This document shows positions 23,521-35,031 of a stretch of DNA of 64,000 bases, one piece after another. The notes under the pieces were generated by a model. That model saw only the letters and a program-made list of their open reading frames with translations. It had not been told where the DNA came from and did no database searches. This DNA is from Streptomyces sp. f51 (GTDB lineage Bacteria; Actinomycetota; Actinomycetes; Streptomycetales; Streptomycetaceae): positions 5,799,001 to 5,863,000 of the forward strand of contig NZ_CP149798.1 of the NCBI RefSeq assembly GCF_037940415.1, given 5' to 3'. The position numbers and the translations under genes were made by a program. Positions within the stretch are counted from its first letter, which is position 1. Each line of letters starts with the position of its first letter.

Positions 23521-25050
23521 TCAGATGTCCCGGAAGATCTCGATCTGGGCGCCGATCGAGTTCAGGCGCTCCGCGAGGTCCTCGTAACCGCGGTTGATGA
23601 CGTACACGTTGCGCAGCACCGAGGTCCCGTCGGCCGCCATCATCGCGAGCAGCACGACCACGGCGGGCCGCAGCGCGGGCGGGCACATCATCTCGGCGGC
23701 GCGCCAGCGGGTCGGGCCCTCGACGAGCACCCGGTGCGGGTCGAGCAGCTGGAGCCGGCCGCCGAGGCGGTTGAGGTCCGTCAGGTAGATCGCCCGGTTG
23801 TCGTAGACCCAGTCGTGGATCAGCGTCTGGCCCTGCGCGGTGGCCGCGATGGCCGCGAAGAACGGGACGTTGTCGATGTTCAGGCCCGGGAACGGCATCG
23901 GGTGGATCTTGTCGATGGGCGCCTCCAGCTTGGAGGGCCGCACCGTCAGGTCGATCAGCCGCGTACGGCCGTTGTCCGCGAAGTACTCGGGCGTGCGGTC
24001 GTGGTCGAGGCCCATCTCCTCCAGGACCGCGAGCTCGATCTCCAGGAACTCGATCGGCACCCGGCGGACCGTCAGCTCCGACTCGGTGACCACGGCGGCG
24101 GCGAGCAGGCTCATCGCCTCGACCGGGTCCTCCGAGGGCGAGTAGTCCACGTCGACGTCGATGTTCGGCACGCCGTGCACGGTGAGCGTCGTGGTGCCGA
24201 TGCCCTCCACCCGTACGCCCAGGGCCTCCAGGAAGAAGCACAGGTCCTGGACCATGTAGTTGGAGGAGGCGTTGCGGATGACCGTGACGCCGTCGTGGCG
24301 GGCGGCCGCGAGCAGCGCGTTCTCGGTGACCGTGTCCCCGCGCTCGGTCAGCACGATCGGCCGTCCGGGCGTGACGGACCGGTCGACGCGGGCGTGGTAG
24401 AGGCCCTCGGTGGCGGCGATGTCGAGGCCGAACCGGCGCAGCGCGATCATGTGCGGCTCGATGGTGCGGGTGCCGAGGTCGCAACCGCCCGCGTAGGGCA
24501 GCTTGAAGGCCTCCAGGCGGTGCAGCAGCGGGCCGAGGAACATGATGATCGACCGCGTGCGGATGGCGGCCTCGTGGTCGATGGACTCCATGTCCAGCGC
24601 GCCGGGCGGCACGATCTCGAGGTCGACGCCGTCGTTGATCCAGCGGGTGCGGACGCCGATCGAGTTGAGGACCTCCAGAAGGCGGTAGACCTCTTCGATG
24701 CGCGCCACCCGGCGCAGGACCGTGCGCCCCTTGTTCAGGAGCGTGGCGCACAGCAGCGCGACACAGGCGTTCTTGCTGGTCTTGACGTCGATCGAGCCGG
24801 ACAGGCGGCGCCCGCCCACGACCCGCAGATGCATCGGACCCGCATACCCGAGCGAGACGATCTCGCTGTCCAGCGCCTCACCGATCCGGGCGATCATCTC
24901 AAGGCTGATGTTCTGGTTGCCGCGCTCGATGCGATTGACGGCACTCTGACTTGTGCCGAGCGCCTCGGCGAGCTGCGACTGTGTCCAGCCCCGGTGTTGC
25001 CGGGCGTCACGGATGAGCTTGCCGATGCGTACGAGGTAGTCGTCTGCCAT
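23521..25050 (-). CDS. murA2: HTH-MurA fusion: UDP-GlcNAc 1-carboxyvinyltransferase
   Basis: A 509-residue protein. Residues 1-65 form an XRE-type helix-turn-helix (RIGKLIRDARQHRGWTQSQLAEALGTSQSAVNRIERG). From residue 75 it is a full EPSP-synthase-fold MurA, which transfers enolpyruvate from PEP to UDP-GlcNAc, the first committed step of peptidoglycan synthesis. The catalytic cysteine loop GGCDLGTR (C190) and the PEP-site lysine SKNA (K93) are retained, so the enzyme is probably active. The same fusion is, by memory, the second MurA of S. coelicolor next to aconitase. DNA-binding by the N-terminus is inference. Confidence 0.92.
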   Translation of the reverse strand: MADDYLVRIGKLIRDARQHRGWTQSQLAEALGTSQSAVNRIERGNQNISLEMIARIGEALDSEIVSLGYAGPMHLRVVGGRRLSGSIDVKTSKNACVALLCATLLNKGRTVLRRVARIEEVYRLLEVLNSIGVRTRWINDGVDLEIVPPGALDMESIDHEAAIRTRSIIMFLGPLLHRLEAFKLPYAGGCDLGTRTIEPHMIALRRFGLDIAATEGLYHARVDRSVTPGRPIVLTERGDTVTENALLAAARHDGVTVIRNASSNYMVQDLCFFLEALGVRVEGIGTTTLTVHGVPNIDVDVDYSPSEDPVEAMSLLAAAVVTESELTVRRVPIEFLEIELAVLEEMGLDHDRTPEYFADNGRTRLIDLTVRPSKLEAPIDKIHPMPFPGLNIDNVPFFAAIAATAQGQTLIHDWVYDNRAIYLTDLNRLGGRLQLLDPHRVLVEGPTRWRAAEMMCPPALRPAVVVLLAMMAADGTSVLRNVYVINRGYEDLAERLNSIGAQIEIFRDI

Positions 25051-25278
25051 GGCGCGACCGTATATCGGATGTGAGATAAAGAAAAATGGAGCGCCGCCTT
25101 CCGGGTGGTGTGGGTCACCAGGCGGTGTTCGAGGGGCAGTTCGGGCGCTCCGCACCGGCGCGGCGACGGGCCCCACGCTGTGCCGGGTGCCCGGCGGGCC
25201 CGTGCCGCGGCCGGTGAATGCGGTGAAGATGCGCTTCCATGACGGTTCGTCGGTGCTGCGCCCTTTGTCGCTATTTAC

Positions 25279-25473
25279 TCACTTTGACTTGCGCGTGGTC
25301 TTGCGCCACCCGAACGGCCCCGGCAGGTCCATCGACGTCGTCCGGCGTCCCGTGCTGCTGTGAGTGCGCTTCGGCCCGTGCTTTCCGCCCGAGGTGATGG
25401 ACCACGACTTGCGGTTGATGTTGAGCCGCAGCCCGGGAAGGATGCGGAAGCTCTTGCGGAAGGTGAGCGGCAT
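25279..25473 (-). CDS. DUF4236-family small basic protein
   Basis: A 64-residue, strongly basic protein. The N-terminal FRKSFRILPGLRLNINRKSWSIT followed by a glycine-lysine stretch is the DUF4236 signature (function unknown). GGGGG precedes the ATG by a good distance; longer frames upstream are unconserved. The region 25051-25278 between it and murA2 holds only the murA2 promoter. Confidence 0.75.
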   Translation of the reverse strand: MPLTFRKSFRILPGLRLNINRKSWSITSGGKHGPKRTHSSTGRRTTSMDLPGPFGWRKTTRKSK

Positions 25474-25711
25474 GGTGCCCCCTGAGTGGTGACGCCGGGG
25501 CGTTCCCGGCGGACACCGGGTACCCCCGAAAGGCCGCGGCGTGCCTGTCGATGGCCGCGGGGCGTCAAGTTCCTTGCGGCGGGGCGCGAATGCCGCCCCG
25601 TGGACGGGCGATGCCGGATGATGCGGGGCGTTCTCCTCATCGTGGGGCAAGAGGAACGGGGCGGACATGCGGGCGTGCGGACATGACCTGTCAGCCCCCA
25701 TGCACTAGAGT

Positions 25712-25729
25712 TATCTCGACATCGAGATA
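25712..25729. promoter_or_regulatory. 18-bp palindrome upstream of aconitase
   Basis: TATCTCGACATCGAGATA: perfect 8-bp arms around CA, 143 bp before the acnA start, in an AT-rich patch. It is a strong operator candidate. I recall similar TCTCGA palindromes near other streptomycete central-carbon genes but cannot verify this. Confidence 0.75.
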
Positions 25730-25784
25730 TCTGCCGAGGCGTACCGCAGCAGCACGCCGCCATCGATCCGTCGGTAAGGGTTAC

Positions 25785-25803
25785 CTAACTTAGCCTTACC
25801 TTA
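25785..25803. promoter_or_regulatory. Iron-box-like site (DmdR/IdeR type) upstream of aconitase
   Basis: On the minus strand the 19-mer reads TAAGGTAAGGCTAAGTTAG and matches the IdeR/DmdR consensus TTAGGTTAGGCTAACCTAA at 14 of 19 positions by eye. It lies 69 bp before the start codon of an iron-sulfur enzyme. The remainder of the 398-bp gap (25474-25871) holds the 18-bp palindrome and promoter sequence but no gene. Confidence 0.55.
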
Positions 25804-25871
25804 GCGGATCGGCCATGGCGTCGTGGCGGCAGGATGCGGTGGGAACGCGCACATCAATGAAGGAGACTGTC

Positions 25872-28586
<2,715 letters not shown>

Positions 28587-28629
28587 CCCGTCCGGTGACG
28601 CAGTTGTAGGGCAGCTCCGCAGGAGCAGA

Positions 28630-28662
28630 GGGCCGCATCCCCGTTCGTCGGGGGTGCGGCCC
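28630..28662 (+). terminator. Terminator after acnA
   Basis: A 13-bp stem (GGGCCGCATCCCC / GGGGGTGCGGCCC, one G-U pair) with a 7-nt loop, 44 bp after the stop codon. Confidence 0.85.
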
Positions 28663-28849
28663 TTCGCCGTCGCCCCGAAGTCCTCCCAGGACATCGGCGC
28701 TGCTCAGGTGGAACACAGGGTTCCCTCAGCGCGCCGGGACACGATTGCCCCATGTACGACGCATCCGGGCCCGTTGTCGGCCGAGTCCGTGTCGGTCCCG
28801 TTCTCCCTCTCCGTCTCCCCGACTGCAACAGGCCACGGGAGTACGGGAG

Positions 28850-31012
28850 ATGAGCTCGCCCGGCGGACACAGGCACCCGCGACCGCGACCGCGAGCGGAC
28901 GGACGGCCCCCGCGCGCCCGTTCACCGCGAACGCGGTCCCCGATCACGCGCTTCAGGGCGTCTCCTCCGCACCCCCGGTCCCTGCGCACGCGTCTCCTCG
29001 CCCTCATCGGCCTGGCGCTCCTCGCGGTGTGCGTGACCATGGCCGTGTCCTCGGTCCTCGCGCAACGCGCCTATCTGCTGGACGACTTGGACCGGCGGGT
29101 CACCGAGGTTGCCGAGCGCGGCCGGCAAGAGGCCCTCGGCGGCGGGCCCGGCACCGGGACGGATCCGGCTTCGTTCGACGGCAGAGGGCTGCCGGTCGGC
29201 ACGATCTCCGCCCGGCTCGACGTGAACGGGACCGTGGTCGCCGCCGAGGTCGTGCGCCGTTCCGGCGGACCGCGCGACCTGGGCGCCGCCCAGCGTTCCG
29301 CCCTCTCGGCCGTCGAGACGGACGGTTCCCCGCACACCCGCACCGTCCCCGGGCTCGGCACCTATCGCGTCGCCGTGCTCCAAGGCGGCGGACGGCCCCT
29401 GCTCACGGCCCTCCCGATGGACGACGTCCAGGGCGCGCTGCGGAGGCTGGCCGTGGTCGAGGCGGCGACAGCGGCCGCCGCCACCATGGTCGTGGGCTGC
29501 GCCTGTGCTGCCGTCATCCGGCATCGGCTCCGCCCCCTCGAACAGGTGACGGCCCTGGCGACCGAACTCTCGCGGCCACCGCTGCAACAGCGGGAGCCGA
29601 CGACCCCGAACCGTCCCGGCGGAGCGACGACGACCGGCCCGGCCCGGGCGCCCGGGTGTGCGGCCGGTTCCGGCGGGGCGGCGACGGTCAGGACCTGGGT
29701 GGGTGAGCCCGGTCCCGGACCAGCCGACGAACCGACCGGCCCGGCCCGGGCCGCCGGTGGAGACGCCGGGCCCGGCGGAGCTTCGACGACCGGCCCGGTC
29801 CGGGCGCCCGGGTGTGCGGCCGGTTCCGGCGGGACGGCGACGGTCGGGACCTGGGTGGGTGAGCCCGGTCCCGGTCCGGCCGAGGAGCTGACCGGCCCGG
29901 CCCGGGCCGCCGGTGGAGACGCGGGGCCCGGCGGAGCTTCGACGACCGGCCGGGTCCGGGTGCCCGGGTGTGCGGCCGGTTCCGGCGGGGCGGCGGTGGT
30001 CCGGGCCCTGGCGGACGACCACGCCCCCGGACCTGCCGAGGAGCTGACCGGCCCGGCCCGGGCCGCCGATGGAGGCGCCGGGCACGGTGGGGCCGGTGTG
30101 GTCTCGGGCCGGGTGCCCGGACAGGGCTCGGGACCCGGCAGCGAGGCCGACCGGATCGGCGCCGCCCTCGGACTTCTCGTGGAGCGGGCCGAGGCCGCCG
30201 ACGCCCGGCGCCTGCGCGGCGAGGAGCGCACGCGCCGCCTCCTCTCCGACGCGAGCCATGAACTCCGTACGCCCCTGGCCGCCGTCGCCGGATACGCCGA
30301 ACTGATGACCAGGGGCCCCGGTCTCCTCGAACCCGCCACGGCCTGGCAGCGCGTGTCCGCCGAGTCGGCCCGGATGACGAGCCTCGTCGAGGATCTGTTG
30401 CTGCTCGCCCGGCTCGACGACGAACACCAGGCGCACCAGCGGGAGTTCGTGCGGCTGGATCTCGCCGTGCTCGCCGCCGAGGGCGTGCGGGCCGCGCGGG
30501 CCGCGGGGGAGGGCCACGTCTGGCGCCTGGGCCTGCTGCCGGAGTCCCCGGCCCTGGTGGCCGGCGACGAGGTCCGGCTCCGCCGGGCGGTCGGCAACCT
30601 GCTGACCAACGCCCGTGCGCACACACCGGCCGGCACGACGGTCGTCATCACGCTGGAGGCCACGGCCACGACCTGGATGCTCCGGGTCCGCGACGACGGC
30701 CCCGGCGTCCCGCCCGCCCTGCTGCCCCAGGTCTTCGAGCGCTTCACCCGCGCCGACGCCTCCCGCTCCCGGGTCTCTCCGGGCCACGGCGGCTCGGGCC
30801 TCGGCCTCGCCGTCACCGCGGCCGTCACGAAGGCGCACCACGGCCGTGTCCACGCCGAGAGCGCCCCGGGCCGTACGGAGTTCACCGTCGAACTCCCGGC
30901 CCTGCGGCCGCCGCCCGCGTCGCGTCTCCCGGCGGAACCGGGCCCGGGAGCGCACGCACCGGCCTGCGCACCGAGGACCGGGGAAGAGGCCACGGCCTTC
31001 CCCGGACGGTGA
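28850..31012 (+). CDS. Orphan sensor histidine kinase with a repeat-split HAMP
   Basis: A 720-residue membrane kinase. TM1 is at about residues 46-71, an extracytoplasmic sensor at 72-198, TM2 at about 200-222. The first HAMP helix follows (RHRLRPLEQVTALATELSR). A Gly/Pro/Ala tandem repeat occupies about residues 261-416 before the second HAMP helix (DRIGAALGLLVERAEAADARRL). Then come the H-box SHELRTPL (H470), N-box GNLLTNARAHT, G1 DDGPGVP and G2 GGSGLGLAV. The start is the ATG giving MSSPGGHRHP, 105 bp inside a longer frame. No response-regulator gene is adjacent. Ligand and partner are unknown. Confidence 0.88.
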   Translation: MSSPGGHRHPRPRPRADGRPPRARSPRTRSPITRFRASPPHPRSLRTRLLALIGLALLAVCVTMAVSSVLAQRAYLLDDLDRRVTEVAERGRQEALGGGPGTGTDPASFDGRGLPVGTISARLDVNGTVVAAEVVRRSGGPRDLGAAQRSALSAVETDGSPHTRTVPGLGTYRVAVLQGGGRPLLTALPMDDVQGALRRLAVVEAATAAAATMVVGCACAAVIRHRLRPLEQVTALATELSRPPLQQREPTTPNRPGGATTTGPARAPGCAAGSGGAATVRTWVGEPGPGPADEPTGPARAAGGDAGPGGASTTGPVRAPGCAAGSGGTATVGTWVGEPGPGPAEELTGPARAAGGDAGPGGASTTGRVRVPGCAAGSGGAAVVRALADDHAPGPAEELTGPARAADGGAGHGGAGVVSGRVPGQGSGPGSEADRIGAALGLLVERAEAADARRLRGEERTRRLLSDASHELRTPLAAVAGYAELMTRGPGLLEPATAWQRVSAESARMTSLVEDLLLLARLDDEHQAHQREFVRLDLAVLAAEGVRAARAAGEGHVWRLGLLPESPALVAGDEVRLRRAVGNLLTNARAHTPAGTTVVITLEATATTWMLRVRDDGPGVPPALLPQVFERFTRADASRSRVSPGHGGSGLGLAVTAAVTKAHHGRVHAESAPGRTEFTVELPALRPPPASRLPAEPGPGAHAPACAPRTGEEATAFPGR
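29631..30098 (+). repeat. In-frame 156-bp tandem repeat (3 units) in the kinase gene
   Basis: Units start at 29631, 29787 and 29943, an exact 156-bp period (52 codons), followed by a decayed partial unit to about 30150. Units 1 and 2 differ at five of 52 residues by eye; unit 3 is more diverged. Because the period is a multiple of three, copy-number change would keep the frame. Confidence 0.9.
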
Positions 31013-31105
31013 ATCAGGACGGTCAATCCGGACAAGGAACAGGACGGTGAACCCAGATGGTGCCGACCCGCACCGGTGCGACCGGTGCTCCCGATGCGCC
31101 AGGCG

Positions 31106-31158
31106 TTTACAGGGGTTCCCGTTCGCGCTACCTTCCGAGTGAGGTGGGAGCGCTCCCA
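31106..31158 (+). promoter_or_regulatory. Isolated promoter with a perfect CebR box
   Basis: TTTACA (31106-31111), 17-bp spacer, TACCTT (31129-31134), then the palindrome TGGGAGCGCTCCCA (31145-31158), which equals the published CebR (cellobiose regulator) operator consensus as I know it. No ORF with coding character starts behind it; the next gene begins at 31671. Confidence 0.75.
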
Positions 31159-31350
31159 TTCGGTGGACCGGAACCCGCCGGGGAGTCACTCCCACCTCGC
31201 CCCGATCCCGTACGCCCGCTGTCAGGTCGGCTGCACGGGCGAGGCTCGGGGCGGACCGGGCGGGTGGGTTCGGACCCACCCGGTCCGCGAGCCCGGACGG
31301 GAGGGGGAGGCCCTGCCCGGGATGGTGCGGCTTGTGACGACCGTGCTGCA

Positions 31351-31408
31351 CGACAACGTTGTCGTTCGGTCTGTGCCCGACTCTATCGCCTCAACGGACA
31401 ACGATGTC
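31351..31408. promoter_or_regulatory. GH92 operator pair upstream of mannosidase 1
   Basis: CGACAACGTTGTCG (31351-31364, perfect 14-bp palindrome) and GACAACGATGTC (31397-31408, one mismatch), 46 bp apart. They are followed by GTCAA-N5-TTGAC (31406-31420). The central AACGTT is typical of LacI-family sites. The 658-bp region 31013-31670 contains these sites, the CebR promoter and no supportable gene. Confidence 0.75.
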
Positions 31409-31670
31409 AAGAAGGTTGACGGCCTACCCCGGACCCGTTCGCGCCCCTCGGCTCATATCCCTCGGGCACCCGGGCGGGCGAGCGCCGGGCCCGTGCCGCC
31501 GCGGACCGCGACCGGCGCGCCCCAGGCCCCCTTGACTCCATCGGGGTGTCGGCGGGGCGCGTCCCGGGCGCCGCAGGCGGTCTTCCGTGGTACCCGTGGC
31601 GCACGTTACTGTCCCTGCGGCTTGTGCGACCCGTGGTGCGCGACCCGTCCGAAGGAGGAGGGGCCGCGTC

Positions 31671-34600
31671 ATGCGTTTCCGTCCGTCATCGTTATTGCTG
31701 GCCGTCGCCCTGACGTTCGCCGGCGCCACCCCGGCGCTCGCCGAGCACGCGTCGGGGCCGCCGAAGCTCGTCAAGGACCCGACCACGTACGTCGATCCGC
31801 TCATCGGCACGAGGAACGGCGGCAACGTCTTCCCGGGCGCCGTCACGCCCTTCGGCATGCTCTCCTGGAGCCCGGAGAACACCCGCGGCGACGCCACCCG
31901 CACCGCCGCGCCCGGCGGCTACCAGTACGACGCCACGCGCGTCAGGGGCTTCAGCCTCACCCACATGTCCGGCACGGGATGCGCGGGCGGCAGCGGGGAC
32001 ATCCCGTTCTTCCCGTACGCGGGCGAGGTCACCTCGTCCCCGGCGACCGACACCAAGGACGCCGTCTACGCCTCCGGGTTCACCCACACCGACGAGGTGG
32101 CCGAGCCCGGTCACTACAAGGTGGGGCTGGCGTCCGGAGTGACCGCCGACCTCACGGCCACCGCCCGCACCGGCTCGGGCCGCTTCACCTTCCCGGCCGG
32201 CACACCCGCCTCCATGCTGATCCGCACCGCCAACTCCGAGGTCGGATCCACGGATTCGACCGTAAGGATCGACCCGGCGACCAGGACCGTCTCGGGCTCC
32301 GTCACCTCGGGCAACTTCTGCGGCTACCTCGACCCCGAGGGCCAACGTTCGTACTACACCCTGTACTTCACCGCGCGCTTCGACCGCGCCTTCAAGACCA
32401 CCGGGACCTGGCGGGACGACCGGCTGAGCCCGGGGGCCACCGAGGCGAGCGGCGGCACCGGGGGCTTCGCCCAGGGCGGCCGGCCGCTCGCGGGCAAGGG
32501 GGCGGGCGGCTATGTGGAGTTCGAGCCCGGCACCGACCCCGTGAACGTCAAGGTCGGTATCTCCTACGTCAGCCAGGAGGGCGCCACCGCCAACCTGGAG
32601 GCCGAGAACCCGCCGGCGCGCTCCTTCGCCTCCGTCCAGGGCGCCGCCCACCGCGCCTGGCGTCGCAGTCTCGGCGCGATCGGCGTCGGCGGCGGCACCG
32701 ACACCGACCGCACCACCTTCTACACCGCGCTCTACCACGCCCTTCTGCACCCGAACGTCATCAGCGACGCGGACCGCAGATACCGCGGCCCCGACGACAA
32801 GGTGCACACCGTCGGCCGGGGCCACGCGGCGCAGTACGGCACCTTCTCCGGCTGGGACGTCTACCGCTCCCAGGTCCAGCTTCTCACTCTGCTCGACCCG
32901 GACACCGGCTCCGACATCGCGCAGTCCCTCCTCGAACTCGCGCGTGAGAACGGGGGAGTCTGGGACCGCTGGCTGCACGGAGCGAGCGGCACGCACGTCA
33001 TGAACGGCGATCCCTCGGCGCCCGCGCTCGCGGGCATCCGCGCCTTCGGCGGCACCGGCTTCGATCTGCGCGGCGCGCTCTCCTCCCTGGTGAAGGCGGC
33101 GACCGTGCCGACCGAGCAGGACCGGTCACCGGCCGGCAAGCCGGTGCTCTCGGCCGGCCAGCGCCCCTCGCTCGACAAGTACCTCGAACACCACTACATG
33201 CCGTCCGTGTCCAACGCCTGGGGCGGCGCGGCCGAGACGCTGGAGATGTCCGGCGCGGACTTCGCGATCTCCCAACTGGCCAGGGCCGCTGGGGAGAAGA
33301 AGACCGCCGCCGACTTCGCCGAGCGCTCCCAGTGGTGGCAGAACAACTTCAACATCGCGGCCGACCCCGGCGGCGGCTACATCGCCAACCGCAAGGCCGA
33401 CGGCAGCTGGGTCACGGGCTTCACCCCGGCGACCGGGAACGGCTTCGTGGAGGGCACGGCGGCCCAGTACACCTGGATGGTGCAGCACGACCCGGCGGGC
33501 CTCTTCGCCGCGATGGGCGGGCGTGCCAGGGCTCTCGACCGGCTCGACACGTTCTTCCACGACGCGGACGGCGGCTGGGCGTTCAGCGGCAGCGGCGGTG
33601 ACAAGTCCGAGCTGGACAACGAGCCGTCGGTCAACGTGCCCTATCTGTACGACTACGCGGGCGCGCCCTACAAGGCTCAGGAGACCGTCCGCGCGGCGAT
33701 GACCCGGCTGTGGTCGACGCGGCCCGAGGGCATCCCCGGCAACGACGACCTCGGCGAGATGTCGTCCTGGTACGTCTTCTCCGCCCTCGGCATGTATCCG
33801 CAGGTGCCCTCCCGTGCCGAACTCGTCCTGGCCTCACCGCTGTTCCCCAGGATCGAGATCCGGCGCCCCGGCGGCGCCGACATCGAGATCCGGGCCCGGG
33901 GCGCGGCCGCGGACGCCCCGTACGTCCAGTCGTTGCGGGTGGACGGCCGCGGCAGCGGCAGGCCCTGGCTCCCGGCCTCCTTCGTCCGTGACGGCGGCAC
34001 CCTCGACTACACGCTGTCCGCGACGCCCGACAGGACCTGGGGGAGCGCCGAGTCGGCCGCGCCGCCCTCCTTCCGCACGGGCGAGCAGCCGTACCAGATC
34101 GGTGTGGGCCCGACGGCCGCGACCCTCGCGCCCGGTGGCAGTACCGCGCTCGACATCCGCGCGCTCGCCCTGGGCGGGGGAGCGGGTCCCGAGGTCCGCT
34201 TCCACGTGGACGTGCCCGCGGGGGTGAACGCGACGCCCTCGGCCGGCACGGTGAGTGACGGTGCCCAGCGGATCGTCCTCACCGCCGCCGACGACGCCGA
34301 GCAGGGGTTCTACGACGCCAAGGTGTCCGTCACCTCGGGCGACACGTCGTACACGCAGCCGGTGGCGCTCACCGTCGCGGCCCCCGGCTCCCTCCTCGCG
34401 GCCTACGACAACACCGGTGTCTCGGACGACGCCGGGGACCATTCCGAGGCCGACTACGACGGCGGAGGCTGGAGTTACTCCCGTCAGGCACTCGCCGACG
34501 CGGGGCTGACTCCGGGCGGCCGGGGGACGGTGGACGGTCTCGCCTACACCTGGCCGAAGTCCCCGTCGGGCCGCCCCGACAACGCCTCGGCCACCTCGCA

Positions 34601-34946
34601 GACCGTCCAACTGAGCGAGCCGGCGACCCGGTTGTCCTTCATCGGCAGCGCCGTGAACGGCAATCAGGAGACCCGGGCCACCGTCACGTACAGCGACGGC
34701 GGCACCGACTCCGTCGATCTGTCCTTCACCGACTGGACCGTGGGCGGTGGGGGCGGGACCGTCCAGTACGGCAACGAGACCATCGCGAAGACCGCGTACC
34801 GCAATGTCGCGGGCGCCGACAAGGACCCGGTGGCCACCTACGTCTTCGCCACCGAGCCGTTCACGGCACCGGAGGGGAGGACGATCAGGAGCGTCACGTT
34901 CCCTGACGACGCCGATCTGCACGTCTTCACCCTCGCGGTGGGCTGA
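31671..34946 (+). CDS. Secreted GH92 alpha-1,2-mannosidase (TTA codon)
   Basis: A 1091-residue exported glycoside hydrolase family 92 enzyme; members remove alpha-mannose from N-glycans and fungal mannans, with calcium. The signal peptide is residues 1-24 (...GATPALA-EHAS). GH92 segments follow from about residue 38: YVDPLIGTRNGGNVFPGAVTPFGM, FSLTHMSGTGC, YHALLHPNVISD, SGWDVYRSQ, and GNDDLGEMSSWYVFSALGMYPQVP. A NEW3-like and a carbohydrate-binding-like module occupy about residues 800-1091. Start chosen with GAAGGAGGAGGGG upstream. Codon 8 (31692-31694) is TTA, so bldA tRNA is needed. It converges with a second GH92 gene sharing its operator. Confidence 0.93.
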   Translation: MRFRPSSLLLAVALTFAGATPALAEHASGPPKLVKDPTTYVDPLIGTRNGGNVFPGAVTPFGMLSWSPENTRGDATRTAAPGGYQYDATRVRGFSLTHMSGTGCAGGSGDIPFFPYAGEVTSSPATDTKDAVYASGFTHTDEVAEPGHYKVGLASGVTADLTATARTGSGRFTFPAGTPASMLIRTANSEVGSTDSTVRIDPATRTVSGSVTSGNFCGYLDPEGQRSYYTLYFTARFDRAFKTTGTWRDDRLSPGATEASGGTGGFAQGGRPLAGKGAGGYVEFEPGTDPVNVKVGISYVSQEGATANLEAENPPARSFASVQGAAHRAWRRSLGAIGVGGGTDTDRTTFYTALYHALLHPNVISDADRRYRGPDDKVHTVGRGHAAQYGTFSGWDVYRSQVQLLTLLDPDTGSDIAQSLLELARENGGVWDRWLHGASGTHVMNGDPSAPALAGIRAFGGTGFDLRGALSSLVKAATVPTEQDRSPAGKPVLSAGQRPSLDKYLEHHYMPSVSNAWGGAAETLEMSGADFAISQLARAAGEKKTAADFAERSQWWQNNFNIAADPGGGYIANRKADGSWVTGFTPATGNGFVEGTAAQYTWMVQHDPAGLFAAMGGRARALDRLDTFFHDADGGWAFSGSGGDKSELDNEPSVNVPYLYDYAGAPYKAQETVRAAMTRLWSTRPEGIPGNDDLGEMSSWYVFSALGMYPQVPSRAELVLASPLFPRIEIRRPGGADIEIRARGAAADAPYVQSLRVDGRGSGRPWLPASFVRDGGTLDYTLSATPDRTWGSAESAAPPSFRTGEQPYQIGVGPTAATLAPGGSTALDIRALALGGGAGPEVRFHVDVPAGVNATPSAGTVSDGAQRIVLTAADDAEQGFYDAKVSVTSGDTSYTQPVALTVAAPGSLLAAYDNTGVSDDAGDHSEADYDGGGWSYSRQALADAGLTPGGRGTVDGLAYTWPKSPSGRPDNASATSQTVQLSEPATRLSFIGSAVNGNQETRATVTYSDGGTDSVDLSFTDWTVGGGGGTVQYGNETIAKTAYRNVAGADKDPVATYVFATEPFTAPEGRTIRSVTFPDDADLHVFTLAVG

Positions 34947-34973
34947 CGCACGAGAACGCCCGCGCACGAACGA

Positions 34974-35007
34974 GGGGCGGGCCCGGAGTCACCTCCGGGC
35001 CCGCCCC
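34974..35007. terminator. Bidirectional terminator between the two GH92 genes
   Basis: A perfect 15-bp stem (GGGGCGGGCCCGGAG and complement) with loop TCAC, followed by a T-rich run on the plus strand. Confidence 0.92.
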
Positions 35008-35031
35008 CTTTTCTCTCTCCGCCGAGTGCGG

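Noticed and set aside
31057..31419. 120-codon ORF after the kinase gene as the target of the CebR-box promoter
   Set aside because: It starts upstream of the promoter, lacks a ribosome site and family similarity, and has no GC-skewed third-position pattern I can see.
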